From Acridotheres tristis (Eukaryota; Chordata; Aves; Passeriformes; Sturnidae), in the NCBI GenBank assembly GCA_037013685.1, contig CM072888.1, positions 15,380,216 through 15,444,215 on the forward strand: a stretch of DNA of 64,000 nt. Direction: 5' to 3'. This document shows positions 27,601 to 37,686 of the stretch, piece after piece; position 1 is the stretch's first letter, and every line of letters starts with the position of its first letter. Position numbers and translations under genes: made by a program. The notes under the pieces are model-generated. The model had not been told where the DNA came from and did not search any database. It worked only from the letters and a program-made list of their open reading frames with translations.

Positions 27601-30600
27601 TGTGTTCAAAGTGATGTATACAAAGGAGTTAGAATGCAAACCATTTTGCTTAGTTTCATAGTAAGTGGCTTGTATATAAAGGAAGCTACTAATTTGTGCA
27701 GGAAGTGATTCTGTTCTGTTAAGGAGAAAATGAACATGTTTTTAGGAGGAGGAACTGTTTGTGGTCTGAAATTTTTGTTTGTTATCCCTGTCGTCTATAT
27801 GGATCTAGACACTGTAATAGACAACAAAAAATATAATTCTAAAATAGTATTTTTGTGCCAAGTATGGAGGCAGGAAGTTGCCACCTGGTCCATGTCTTAG
27901 AGGCAAGTTATTTTTATAGCAATATCTGGAAAGCTAATTTAAAGACTAGCAACATATCCTCTTGTGTATAATTTGTCTCATGTCAGGCATTAACCTTTTT
28001 GTTTTGTTAGCTACAACAGTCATCCTATGTATCTATAGCGAGCAACACTGGCTTCACCGGGACATCCAGTGTCCAGTCCCAGGCACGGCTGCCATTTAAC
28101 GGGTAAGAGTTTTGGAAAAAAAAAAAAAATCCCAAAACCTGTAGAATAGGCTGCTTGGATAAACATGAGGTCTTGGAGATTGGTTTGGGGAATTCTCGAA
28201 GGCACTCAAGTGTGCTGTGGTGTGATTATTACCTCTGACTGAGGGGTGTGGATCTCTCTGACATTGGAGCCAGTCTATTGATCAAAGCTGTGTTTTTCTT
28301 TCTGTTTTTTGAGCTCATGTAGCAGGAGGTTGACTTGAAAGCTCCCTGTTGCTCGTTTTTTATTTGCAACAGTACCTGTGAGCTACAGGACTCAACTATT
28401 TCTCAAAATTGCTGCAAAGAGATTCTGGACAACATATGAGCTAGATACTTAACACATGCAGAAATTCAGCCAAATGGCAAAATGGATCTTGATAGGAAGC
28501 TTTGGCTTTTTTCAGTCTTGTGTTTTTCCTTTAAGGATGAAAATAACAGCTAATGTATATTATTTTCCCTTTGCCAATCCAGCAAGCAGGCTTAGCTGTT
28601 CTGCACAGTCCTTTTGTGTTACTGTTTGCTGAAAATTGTGAACATGAAAGTGCTTTTTGTTGCTGCAACCTCAACTGATGCAAACTAATCCCAAATCCAG
28701 ATGCAGCTATTCAAATGAACGGGTTTGATTTAATCTCCTTGGTATTACGTGCAGAAATTGCTGGATAGGGATGGAACAAATCTCATCAGAAGTGATTAGT
28801 GTCACAAAATCCAAGTTTTAGGAGCAGTTAAAGACTGTGTCTACTACAAAATTTATCTGAAAACTGAATACTGTGGTTTGGCTTGCTTTCCCGTAATTCA
28901 AAAGAGGATATTTTTTGTTTTCTGGGATTTTTTAATTCCACATAGAACAAATCATGTGTGATTTTTGGTTGGATCTGGTCTCACTGCACTTGAAGGGATT
29001 CCGGGGAAGGTTTCCCTGCCTCAAGTTTTTTAGTTATGTTTCCTCTAGTTTTAAAGCCTAATTTCTACTTCAGGCATGCATCCAAATTTGCAGCAAATCT
29101 CTTTCTGGGTTGGAGAGACACTATTTATAATAGTTACTTAAACACAGTCAGCCAAAAGCCTAATGCAAGGGGAATGTGGAGATTTTTTCTATGTTTTCAC
29201 TATGAGCTGTTTATATGAATTTAAAATAGGAAGAAACTGATAAAACTGTGTGTATATAAATGCCCTTTTTCCCCCCCACAGAATAATTTCTTCTGAGTCT
29301 GCAAACCGCCCCAGGAAGCCTTGCAATTGTACTAAGTCTCTGTGTTTGAAATTGTAAGTACAGCTTGGTACAGTTTTTATATTTTAAGCCTTATTTTTAA
29401 CATCACAAATGTGCACCAAATATCAGAATATAATGGTTTCAAGTATGTCAGAAATTTTATGTCTAGATGCTGATTTAAGGTGGATATTGGTGGAGATGTT
29501 GCAGAGCCTGTATTATTTTGCAACTCCTGTGAGCTATATGGACCATACCAATTATAAATGTCTAATTTTGCATCATGTACCTTATTGCACAGTGGAGGAA
29601 ATTCCACTCAGCAGCTCTGGTTGCCTTCTGGTACCATGAGTGAAATGGTATCTCATGGTATCATTCGTGGGCATTTACAATACTTGGGTGAAGTGCATCA
29701 GTAATACCATGCTGAATCAAATACTTTAGAAAAATTAGGCTGTGTATATTTTATTAAAGGATTGAATAGACAAGAGATTCTTCACTGATAGGTCTGCCTC
29801 TTGCTTATCCATGAGATATTTTGCTGTTCCATTCCATGTATTTGTAAGAATTTTACACAAAAGCATTTGGAGCTGAGGGGAGTTTCTTCACCTTGAGGTA
29901 AAGTCAGTTTACTGATATTATTGGGACAGGAATGGGAGGAGATACTGAAATTAATCTATGGTTCCCTGAATCCTAGACAATGAAGAGGAAATCAGGGGTG
30001 TGGTACTCAAAGGGGAAGTGATGCAATGGCATCTGAACCCAAATTAAGAAGTGTGTTTAAACTCTTAAGCTTGGATGTCTTTTTATGTAGTGCACCCCAC
30101 CTCTGTATGGGGAGGTGTTCTCTGTGTTTCCTAGTCTCAGACTGTTGCATAGCAGGAAGATGTGTAGCTGTTTTTCAGATATTTTACGTACATGACTGAC
30201 CTCACAGTTCCCAATGTATGTTAGATGTGTAGGGGTTTAGGTTTGGGTGCCTGAATGTGCCCTATAAATCCTGGGAGAGTAATGGCATCATTGGGAATAC
30301 TTTGTGCCTTCAGAATGCTGTTAGGATACAAACTGTTCTTGTAAATCACTGATGTTACGTGTTCTGTGCATTGGTGCAGAGCAAATGGTTAATTGACTCT
30401 GGCACAGGTGCTTTCTCACTAGTAAAACATCTTTTTCTTTCTGGAGGGGAGCTTATTTTTTCCCAAATACTAGTGAAAGGCAGGCACATAGCCTATTCTA
30501 CTAAGAAATTACTCAGTTAAATTATTTGTTCACTTACATTCTGGATTGATGCTGGCACTGGTTTTTTTTGAAACCAGGACTGTTCTACCACCGAATTTTA

Positions 30601-33573
30601 AAAAAGCAAGGAGAGGTATTAGAGGTTGTAAAAGCTTTTGATTTAATTTGTCCCTGGGACCATTCAAGATGCTAAAAATCTCCAAAATCGAATTCAACCT
30701 GATGAAGTGTTGCAGTGGGCTCCAGGGCAACCCTAATCTGTTTTATGTAGTGCTAGACTGGGCAAGCCACAGAAAGCCAGTTTAGCAATGGGTTTAGGCT
30801 CCAGAAAATGACCATGCACTCTGAGCAGGATTTGAAAAGCAAGTGAAGAGGATCAGCAGTTTTTAGCTATTAGCTGGAGGTGGTCCTGACAGCCTTGAAT
30901 CATGTCAGAGTTTGTCGTGGCCTAAAGCCATGTTTGAGCTGGGGATGAATGTGGTATTTCAGTGTATCAGATCTGTGAATCTTTGGAATGCTGAGATGTT
31001 GTTTTTGATGGGAGGCGCCAAAGGTACATAAGAAGCATGGCAATGTGATTGGCTTTCCCTGTCCATGTTTTGCTGCTTTTTGTTCATATATTTGTTCCTT
31101 TTTAAAGTCAGCTTTATCCTCATTCACATCCTTCCCCTGGTTACCTGTGCTTCAAAGCCTCCCAGATGTACCAATTGTTATTCCTTTTCTATTCTTTCAT
31201 CCCAGCTTAAGGGCAAAACTAACGATAAAAAAGCTCCTTGCTGGCTTGGTTTGCCTGTTAACTGTCACTCCAATTGCTTGCCTTTTGTTTTGGCTGTATG
31301 AGGGCACCTGAGGGCTGACTTGGACTGACTGGGTCAGGAGCTGGCTGTGAGATGGCTGCAGCAGAATGGCCCTCAAAATGTGGGTGACCCGAGAGTCACT
31401 CTTGGAAAATTAGCTTCTCTTGCTGCTTGGGGGACCTGTGCTATATGATGAGCTCAGGTGGACACCCTTGAGCTCCACCTGTGTCTTTAGACAGCAGCTA
31501 GAGCTGCACTAGAGGATTTTGGCTCTGCAGTGAGGCTGGTACCACTTGTATGTGTGGAGTTGAGCATTACCCATATTGGTGCCAGAGTAGGAACTTCTAC
31601 TGCAGTGTGTGAGTCAGTTCTCACACACCACTGTAATGGTCATGTTTACAAATGCCTTCTGCATCTTCTGTTTCAGGTATTGTGACTGCTTTGCAAACGG
31701 TGAATTCTGCAATAACTGCAACTGTACAAATTGCTATAACAACCTGGACCATGAAAACGATAGGCAAAAAGCAATAAAGGTGAGGGGCCTCTTCCCATGC
31801 CCCCTGGGATCAAAGTCATTTAGCTCCTTTTTTCTAAAACTCCAGAGCAGGGCAGAGTGGGTGTATAATGCCCTGATCTCCTCCCACATGTGCAAGGCTT
31901 AAGTTATTTTATTGCACCTCTAAATTCTGTTCCCTGCATGCCATGACTGACCCTTTGGGTCTGCATTGACAGGCCTGCCTCGATCGAAACCCTGAAGCCT
32001 TCAAGCCCAAAATAGGGAAAGGAAAGGAGGGAGAATCGGATCGGAGGCACAGCAAAGGATGTAACTGTAAACGCTCGGGATGTCTCAAAAACTACTGCGA
32101 GTGTTATGAGGTATGAAGCATTATCTCATTTGAAAAATAGTAGCTTTTTCCCTTTAGTGTAGTGACTTCTCTCATTTGCTTTGTCTCTTCCTTGTTTTGC
32201 TATAATGTTTTCTCTTCTGATTATTTCCATTCTTATAATGTTACCTCTTCTCCCAGCAGTTTGCACATAGAAAGCCATGTACATGGAAAAACTGGTCTCT
32301 ACCGTTCTGTAATTTTAATTTTAAACAATTTAGCAACTTTGCACTTAGGCTTGGATTTGTTCTTTACTGAATAGCACCATTTCCTAAAGAAATCTGCTGC
32401 ACCAAGTCCCTAGGAGGAGTTGAAGCAGCATCCCACAGATGCTGTGGGATAGAATGTGTCTGTGGAATTCAAAAGCAGAAGTTGTTTTTACTTCATCTGC
32501 TAACTGATCAGTCTGTGGATGTAGAGACAGTGTAGACTGACCTTTCTCAAAACTCAGCTGTCTAAATTCCACTGGAAACTGGAGGTTGATGAAGAAAATA
32601 ATGAGTGGGAGACCACTAATTTACATTCTATGCTCTATGATTCTATGATTCCATTCAAGTATATATTCTAGGAAGACATCTCAACTTAAGGTAAGAAATC
32701 AGAGAGAAGACTACTACCTGGGAGTTTGTTTTAGTGGTTAATTGGTAAGAGATTCAAATAAGGTCTCCTTTTTGTTGTGGTTTCTCGTAAGAGGAGTCAA
32801 AATTGCAACAAGTTTGGTTTGTTTTGTTTGTTTCTTTCAGGCAAAAATCATGTGTTCTTCCATATGCAAATGCATTGGCTGTAAAAATTTTGAAGAAAGC
32901 CCGGAGCGAAAGACATTGATGCATTTAGCAGATGCTGCAGAGGTCAGGGTCCAGCAGCAGACTGCTGCAAAGACCAAGTTATCTTCCCAGATCTCAGACT
33001 TGCTGACAAGGCCAACACCAGCACTCAGCAGTGGTGGTGGGAAGTAAGTTAATGCTGCACCTTCGAGTTCTTTCTAATGCCGGTTTTTGATGTGTCTGAC
33101 AGGTATGTCCCTGTCATCTCAGAGCTTTGTCTGTGTGAGCTGTAGAGGTGGGAGCAGTCAGATGAATGGAACATTTTGTTCCTGTAACAGTAGGGATTCT
33201 GATCCACCGGTTCATTTGGCTGTTAACTGAGGCTTATTCACTATCTGAAGGCTCCTGGAAGCAATGGGACACGTGAAATCTCATCAGTCCTCAGACTAAA
33301 AGGTTGCCAGCCCTGGAGTTAGGTGCCTTGTGTGTTTTTGCAGATACTAAGCGGATGTTTCTTTGTTTCAGGCTGCCCTTTACATTTGTCACCAAGGAAG
33401 TGGCCGATGCAACCTGTGAATGTCTCCTGGCACAGGCAGAGCAAGCAGAGAAGACGGGCAAGTCCAAAGCTGCAGCGGAGCGCATGATCCTGGAGGAGTT
33501 TGGACGCTGTCTGATGAGGGTTATCAGCTCTGCAGGGAAGTCCAAATGTGACCCTTGTGCCATGAACTGCTGA
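12001..33573 (+). CDS. LIN54: LIN54, DREAM/MuvB complex DNA-binding subunit (full coding region)
   Basis: LIN54 binds the CHR promoter element in the nucleus and anchors the MuvB core, which acts as DREAM repressor in quiescence and with B-MYB/FOXM1 as activator of mitotic genes. Coding exons: 12001-12693, 18261-18381, 20972-21117, (22552-22707 optional), 24935-25151, 25860-25933, 26080-26277, 28011-28102, 29282-29353, 31677-31779, 31973-32110, 32841-33043, 33372-33573. Phases agree throughout. Without the optional exon the protein is 752 residues (human 749); with it, 804. The two cysteine-rich CXC repeats (about 525-565 and 597-640) are intact, each with its minor-groove tyrosine: Y539 in KLYCDCF and Y613 in KNYCECYE (human Y536, Y610). 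The C-terminal helical MuvB-contact region ends SDPCAMNC-like (CDPCAMNC). Confidence 0.97.
12694..18260 (+). other. LIN54: LIN54 intron, 5.6 kb
   Basis: Intron bounded by CAG|GTAAAA and CTTTTAG|ATTGCG. I found no conserved exon, RNA gene or recognisable repeat in it; the open frames inside are short and unrelated to known proteins. Confidence 0.85.
18261..18381 (+). CDS. LIN54: LIN54 coding exon 2
   Basis: Starts [19 protein letters not shown] after acceptor CATCTTTTAG and ends with the first base of a Gly codon at 18381, donor GTTGTA. Encodes the conserved [19 protein letters not shown] stretch. Human has a second proline (SPPVIAG) where this sequence has one. Confidence 0.95.
19336..19361. 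repeat. 26-bp near-perfect palindrome
   Basis: TTGTCAGGCTGC (19336-19347) and its exact reverse complement GCAGCCTGACAA (19350-19361) flank a 2-bp centre. It sits in the LIN54 intron between coding exons 2 and 3. The flanks do not extend the symmetry. No function can be assigned. Confidence 0.7.
20972..21117 (+). CDS. LIN54: LIN54 coding exon 3
   Basis: Acceptor TTTATAG ends at 20971; the exon completes the Gly codon and reads [20 protein letters not shown], then [12 protein letters not shown], ending AAG|GTAAGG at 21117. These Ser/Pro/Thr-rich segments match human LIN54. Phase at the end is 0. Confidence 0.95.
21118..24934 (+). other. LIN54: LIN54 intron, 3.8 kb, containing the candidate cassette exon
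   Basis: Both flanking exons meet here in phase 0. Apart from the candidate exon at 22552-22707 I see no further coding sequence. The overlapping short frames on both strands around 22.5-23.1 kb are mostly shadows of that exon. Confidence 0.75.
22552..22707 (+). CDS. LIN54: Candidate LIN54 cassette exon (52 codons)
   Basis: A 156-bp segment bordered by acceptor TTGCCAAGCAG and donor CAG|GTACAG, open in phase 0 on both sides, so it can be included or skipped without changing frame. It reads [17 protein letters not shown] and later [19 protein letters not shown], ending HTTTQ, in the same Ser/Thr/Pro/Gln style as its neighbours. The 749-residue human reference protein has no such block: its residue numbers (Tyr536, Tyr610) fit only if the exon is skipped. 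It is therefore probably an alternative exon, and could instead be a bird- or sauropsid-specific constitutive one. Confidence 0.7.
24935..25151 (+). CDS. LIN54: LIN54 coding exon 4
   Basis: Acceptor GCTTAACAG, exon start [20 protein letters not shown], ending QPLQQ plus one base at 25151 with donor GTAAGT. Matches the human VTVGG...[10 protein letters not shown] region closely. Confidence 0.95.
25860..25933 (+). CDS. LIN54: LIN54 coding exon 5
   Basis: A 74-bp exon after acceptor GACACCAG. It completes an Ala codon and reads [20 protein letters not shown], ending VKQ with CAG|GTAAGT. Matches human [17 protein letters not shown]. Confidence 0.94.
26080..26277 (+). CDS. LIN54: LIN54 coding exon 6
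   Basis: Acceptor TTTCTCCAG, 66 codons in phase 0, starting [20 protein letters not shown] and containing [19 protein letters not shown], ending YVTQ with CAG|GTATGG. Proline/glutamine-rich linker nearly identical to human. Confidence 0.95.
26278..28010 (+). other. LIN54: LIN54 intron, 1.7 kb
   Basis: No coding or RNA feature seen. Donor CAG|GTATGG and acceptor GTTTTGTTAG are normal. Confidence 0.85.
28011..28102 (+). CDS. LIN54: LIN54 coding exon 7
   Basis: Starts [20 protein letters not shown] and ends ARLPFN plus GG, donor GTAAGA. Matches human; the next exon supplies the third base of the Gly codon. Confidence 0.94.
29282..29353 (+). CDS. LIN54: LIN54 coding exon 8, start of first CXC repeat
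   Basis: A 72-bp exon after CCCCCCACAG. It reads [20 protein letters not shown] and ends CLK plus TT, donor GTAAGT. Holds the first cysteines (CNC...C) of the CXC/tesmin zinc-binding repeat. Confidence 0.95.
29354..31676 (+). other. LIN54: LIN54 intron, 2.3 kb, splitting the first CXC repeat
   Basis: No coding or RNA feature seen. It interrupts the Leu codon just before the DNA-contact tyrosine. Confidence 0.85.
31677..31779 (+). CDS. LIN54: LIN54 coding exon 9, CXC1 core
   Basis: Acceptor TGTTTCAG. It reads [20 protein letters not shown], then [14 protein letters not shown], ending AAG|GTGAGG. The first Tyr (Y539) corresponds to human Y536, which inserts into the DNA minor groove at the CHR. 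Confidence 0.96.
31973..32110 (+). CDS. LIN54: LIN54 coding exon 10, inter-repeat linker and CXC2 start
   Basis: Acceptor CATTGACAG. It reads [20 protein letters not shown], then [20 protein letters not shown], ending GAG|GTATGA. The [10 protein letters not shown] linker is the family signature; Tyr613 corresponds to human Y610. Confidence 0.96.
32624..32652 (+). repeat. Possible CR1 3' terminal microsatellite remnant
   Basis: ATTCTATG and CTATGATTCTATGATT resemble the octamer-like tail of CR1 elements in the forward orientation. The DNA before it is too diverged to recognise as CR1, so this may be a very old remnant or a simple repeat. Confidence 0.35.
32841..33043 (+). CDS. LIN54: LIN54 coding exon 11, CXC2 end
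   Basis: Acceptor TTTCTTTCAG. It reads [20 protein letters not shown], finishing the second CXC repeat, then a conserved helical region containing [19 protein letters not shown] and ending SSGGG plus AA, donor GTAAGT. Confidence 0.96.
33372..33573 (+). CDS. LIN54: LIN54 last coding exon
   Basis: Acceptor TTGTTTCAG. It reads [20 protein letters not shown], then helix [20 protein letters not shown] and the end CDPCAMNC, stop TGA at 33571-33573. This C-terminal helical part contacts the MuvB partners in the human complex. Confidence 0.96.
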
Positions 33574-36190
33574 CTCATGCACATGAGCCACAATGAAGCG
33601 GACTGAACAGAACACTTAAGGCACAGGGACACTTTGGTTTAGCATAAAGGATTTAATAATATTTGTTAATTTGGTGCTTGTTGTAAATTGACCCATGTAA
33701 GATTGAAACAAGAAATTCTTTTATAACAGGATGTAGAGCCTTTTAAATCTTAGCTAGATCCTCTTCTACATAAGACAATACCTAAAGGTCAGTTCTTCTA
33801 CCCAATGTACAGCTTTTACCCTGGGTTTCTTAAAAATTAGATGTGTTCTCCCCTTTCCCCCAGAATCATTGTCTGAAGGGCATATATAAATTATTATAAT
33901 ATATATATTTACAGTGTATGGATTTGCATCACTGTGCATACAGGAAAACACAGGTGATGTCAACAGCCAGGTCATGCTTTTGCTGACAGGCCTGTAATAT
34001 GGAGGTACCAGTGTATCCAAGATAATTCTGAAAGGAACTATGTAGAAATAAGCATCTAAATGGAAAGTAGTACTTGTATGTAGGACCTGACACAGCATGT
34101 CCCTTTAGTGCACAGAGCACTGTGAGATACATAGGCAATAGTACAGAGGGGTTGCTTGCAGATGTAGCACTGAGCAAGTAATGGAGAATGTTTCCAGAGC
34201 AGGGCCCAAGGAGTACAGAGGTGAATGGCATTATGGGGAATTTTTTATAGGAATGGAGCAGAGTGCTCAGGTGTTTCTTAAGCTGGAACTTGAAGGCTAA
34301 GACAGTGGCCTGTCCTCAGAAGTGAGGAAGAGCAGCCACATCACAATGCCAAACTGTCTTCCCAGCATGGTGTTACCTAAGTGTGTAGCAGATTGATGCT
34401 GCTGTTTAAGTGAAGCTTGGTTTTTCAGAGGTCTGCAGCAGCCCAATCTCTCACGGGAGGTAGGGCTGTGTAGTCCGTTGTGTTTTCTAGGATCAAGCTG
34501 TAATCCTGGAAAAGTGTTTAGGCCTGAAAAGCTGAAATCATGGGAGATGACAATCTGCGTCTGAATCGACTTGCAAATGCAGCTAGGGATCATGTTCATC
34601 CTGGCTGTTGGTATTCAGGATGCTGCTTCTTTCCATGCTGGCAATTTACTTGGCATAAGGACTCTTTTTAGTGTTGTTTAGAATAATTGTGAGAGCTGTG
34701 ATCAGAGAAAGTACTAGCACAGAATCAGGATTGCTACAAAAACAGACACAGATCCTTTTACACTAAATGGGGGGCAATCAGTTATAGCTGGGCATAGACT
34801 AAGGCAGGGGATTTTTTTCAGTATTTGTTACAGGCAATCTCAGATCACATTTTTGATAGTGGAACACATTTGCAGAATTAACCTGGTGGGTTACTTAGCT
34901 ATCATGAACATCCATTAACCATGTTTAATCACAGGCATTTTTATTACCTGTCTCACTGCAGCGTGAATTAGCTATGTTTTTTCCAAAAGGGAATTTGTAT
35001 TCCTTCTATAAAACTGTAAATACAGAGAAATGCAGCAGAGCTCTTTCTCCAGGTTTCCTAGCAGGGCCAGACTGAGGAGAGGTAGGGGCTAGGCACACCA
35101 GCAGCAGAGATATGTGCCTGTGTGTGTGAAGGCAATAGGGTGGGAGGATGCTTCACCTCCCAGCCCTGTGCGCTGAGCAGAAGACCCTTGACCTTTCTCT
35201 GGTGCCTATTTGAAATGCCTGGCGGGCAGCCAGCAGCAGTGGTGGGCTCACAGAGCAGGTTTGACCTGCCAGTCACTGTCTGAAGGGCTCTGTCTGCCAA
35301 GGACATCTCCCTGAGCATAAATGGCACTGTTTGTGCAAATCTCTGAAAAGGGAATCCACCTCTTGTGTAAGTAAATGCCATTTTTTTCATGATTAGGACA
35401 TGGATTTACTAAAAAAAATCAGTGCAGTAACTTTACCTGTAGATAGTGCAGATATTCCGTTCCCTTCTAGTGACCTAATATAGTCTGTCCAGTAAGATTT
35501 GTATAAATGTAAATTAGTGTAAGTGAATAAAGTAATACCTACTTACGTTATTTTTCCAACAGATTGCAATATGCCTTTTGTTTAGACTTCAATCTGTGTT
35601 AATTTTGTATATATTCAGTGTCTTACTCTAAATTGCACCTTTTGTGATGTGTATTTATATACAGTGTGCAAAAGCACTTGTGAAATTTAGATTACAGTTG
35701 TAATTATGTATGATGGCATTGCTGGAGAATATTTTGCTTGTAAAGACTTTGAAGGTGCAATCAAATGCTCTTAGTTCTTCTATTTTGTTTTGAACAAGCT
35801 TCCTCAAATATTAAGGTTGGATTCCTCTCTCCCTTCTCCCTGGTGTAGAGTGTATTAATTGGTTTTTGTACTTCCTTAGCCATTTGCATCAAACTGCTGG
35901 ACAAGATTAACAGTCAAGTTCATCCAGTTACATAAAAATAATTGAGAATGGGGCAAGGGTTCATTTTATAGTTCTGTTTACATCCAAAAGTAGAAAATTA
36001 AATTTATATTTACAAGACCTATTCAAAGAATACACTTTTCTATATTGTACAAATAAAACAGTCAGATAAATCACAAAAAATAAACATTTATACTATTCTG
36101 TAAACATGATTTTTTTGCACTCCTTTGCTTCAGCACTGACAAATATACACAGAAGGTTTGTCACTGAAATATCAAAATAAATTGTTAACA
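33574..36190 (+). other. LIN54: LIN54 3' UTR
   Basis: Follows the stop codon with no further coding exon. AATAAA signals stand at 35526-35531, 36052-36057, 36079-36084 and 36176-36181, so the message probably ends near 35.55 kb or in the 36.07-36.2 kb cluster. The 2.0-2.6 kb length fits the long 3' UTR of mammalian LIN54. The region is AT-rich with few features. Confidence 0.7.
36052..36181 (+). terminator. LIN54: Cluster of LIN54 poly(A) signals
   Basis: Three AATAAA hexamers (36052, 36079, 36176) within 130 bp on the LIN54 strand, about 1 kb before the oppositely directed THAP9 poly(A) signal. Which one is used cannot be told from sequence. Confidence 0.55.
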
Positions 36191-37223
36191 CTAGGTCCAC
36201 TTCTGATGCAAGTACTGACTTGGATTTTCAGTGTGAGACCAAATGCTACCAGAGGTAAATAAATATCCCTTGGTTATTGGTGTGCTGTCATGCACAGCAA
36301 TCCATGGCACTATTCATAACTATTCATCTTAGAGCTGGCGGTGGAGGCAATGCAAGTGTTCCAACATTACATGATTGCAACCAATCTGTCACTGGGATTT
36401 CAGCAGCATTTTGCCAGTTGTCCCAAAAATCACATATAGAGGGGAGGGAATAGTTTCTTGCAAAGTCTCTTGTAGCTGGAATGGCTCTGTGACAGTGATG
36501 GCTTCAACGTGGTTTTTTGCATAGATATTTGGATTGGGGGGGGAAAAAGCCCAGAGGTTCTGGTTTGTTCCTCCCAGCAGTGATTGTATGAATTTCTGTG
36601 GTGCTGCTGCTCTCAAAGCAGAGCTTGAGGGATTGAGTGCAGCAGAACTAAGGGAAGAAAGAGAAACCCAAACCAACCAGGGACAGTTTTGTCAAGTCAC
36701 TGGTAGGCAGAACAGTATTTTTAATATTATTACTGCCCTGGGATGTGGCATTTTTCATTCCAGCTCCATTCCGGATCTTGAAAGTGACTGAACAACAGGT
36801 TTTGTGGGAATTAGTTGCTTTCCCTCTCTAAGGATGCAACTCCTGTTCTGCATGGCAAAGGGAAACCCCTTAGCAGCAGTTCTGTCCAATTTTGCTATTC
36901 CAGGCAAAGCACTGGAGGCAGCTTCCTTGCCATGGAAATGAACTAACTGAAGAGGCCTGTCATACTTGGTGGCACTTGTGCCTGGGCTGCAGGACACAGG
37001 CCAGCCCTGGGAGGATGGGGGCATGGAATGGGAACTGAAATGCTTGCCCTGCTGCAGCACACCCATGTATTCCTGCCCCTGGAGGAGGGTATTAGTGCTC
37101 CTGAATGCCACTGGATACAACAATCTGGTCACAGGCTCAGCACTGAGCCAGAGCATCTAGACTTGACCAGCATCTTTAGCTGATTGATGAGACGTGGGAA
37201 AGCTGGCATGTTCTTTTCAAATC
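36191..37223. other. Convergent intergenic gap
   Basis: About 1 kb between the probable 3' ends of LIN54 and THAP9. Short open frames on both strands overlap each other and show no recognisable protein. Nothing functional seen. Confidence 0.6.
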
Positions 37224-37229
37224 TTTATT
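37224..37229 (-). terminator. THAP9: THAP9 poly(A) signal
   Basis: TTTATT on the plus strand is AATAAA on the THAP9 strand, about 460 bp after the stop codon. It is the first canonical signal met downstream, giving a 3' UTR of about 0.48 kb (37224-37686). Confidence 0.6.
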
Positions 37230-37686
37230 TTCCTATTTAAGTGGCTCTGCAAGCTTTCTAGCTCCCAGCTTTTATAAAGCGCATTGTTTTGCTGAAATCG
37301 AAGTGCCAGTGCATGTGATTCCCCTGCAACCCCATCAGCTATCAGTTTTCTTCTGGCAAGAGCACTCACAGCACTGAAACCACCCAGCATTTCCAGGGAC
37401 ACTGCAGTCTCCTACCACTGCCCCAGGCACCTTGAGCAGCTGCCACTCATCCTCATCTGCCACTACGTGGCTGCTTTGCAGGATTGCTAGAAGGAACAGG
37501 GGGTCAGACCAACTTCCTTGCTTTGCTCAATTAAACTCTGCAGTGGCCCAAAACATCACTGCTTATCAACACTAGTTGTGCCAGCATTATTTCCTCATGT
37601 GTGTTGCCCAGATCTGTCCAGCACTGAGCATAAGCAAGGAACAGCCATCCTTGGAACCACAGAGTACTGTTAGACCATGTGTAGGT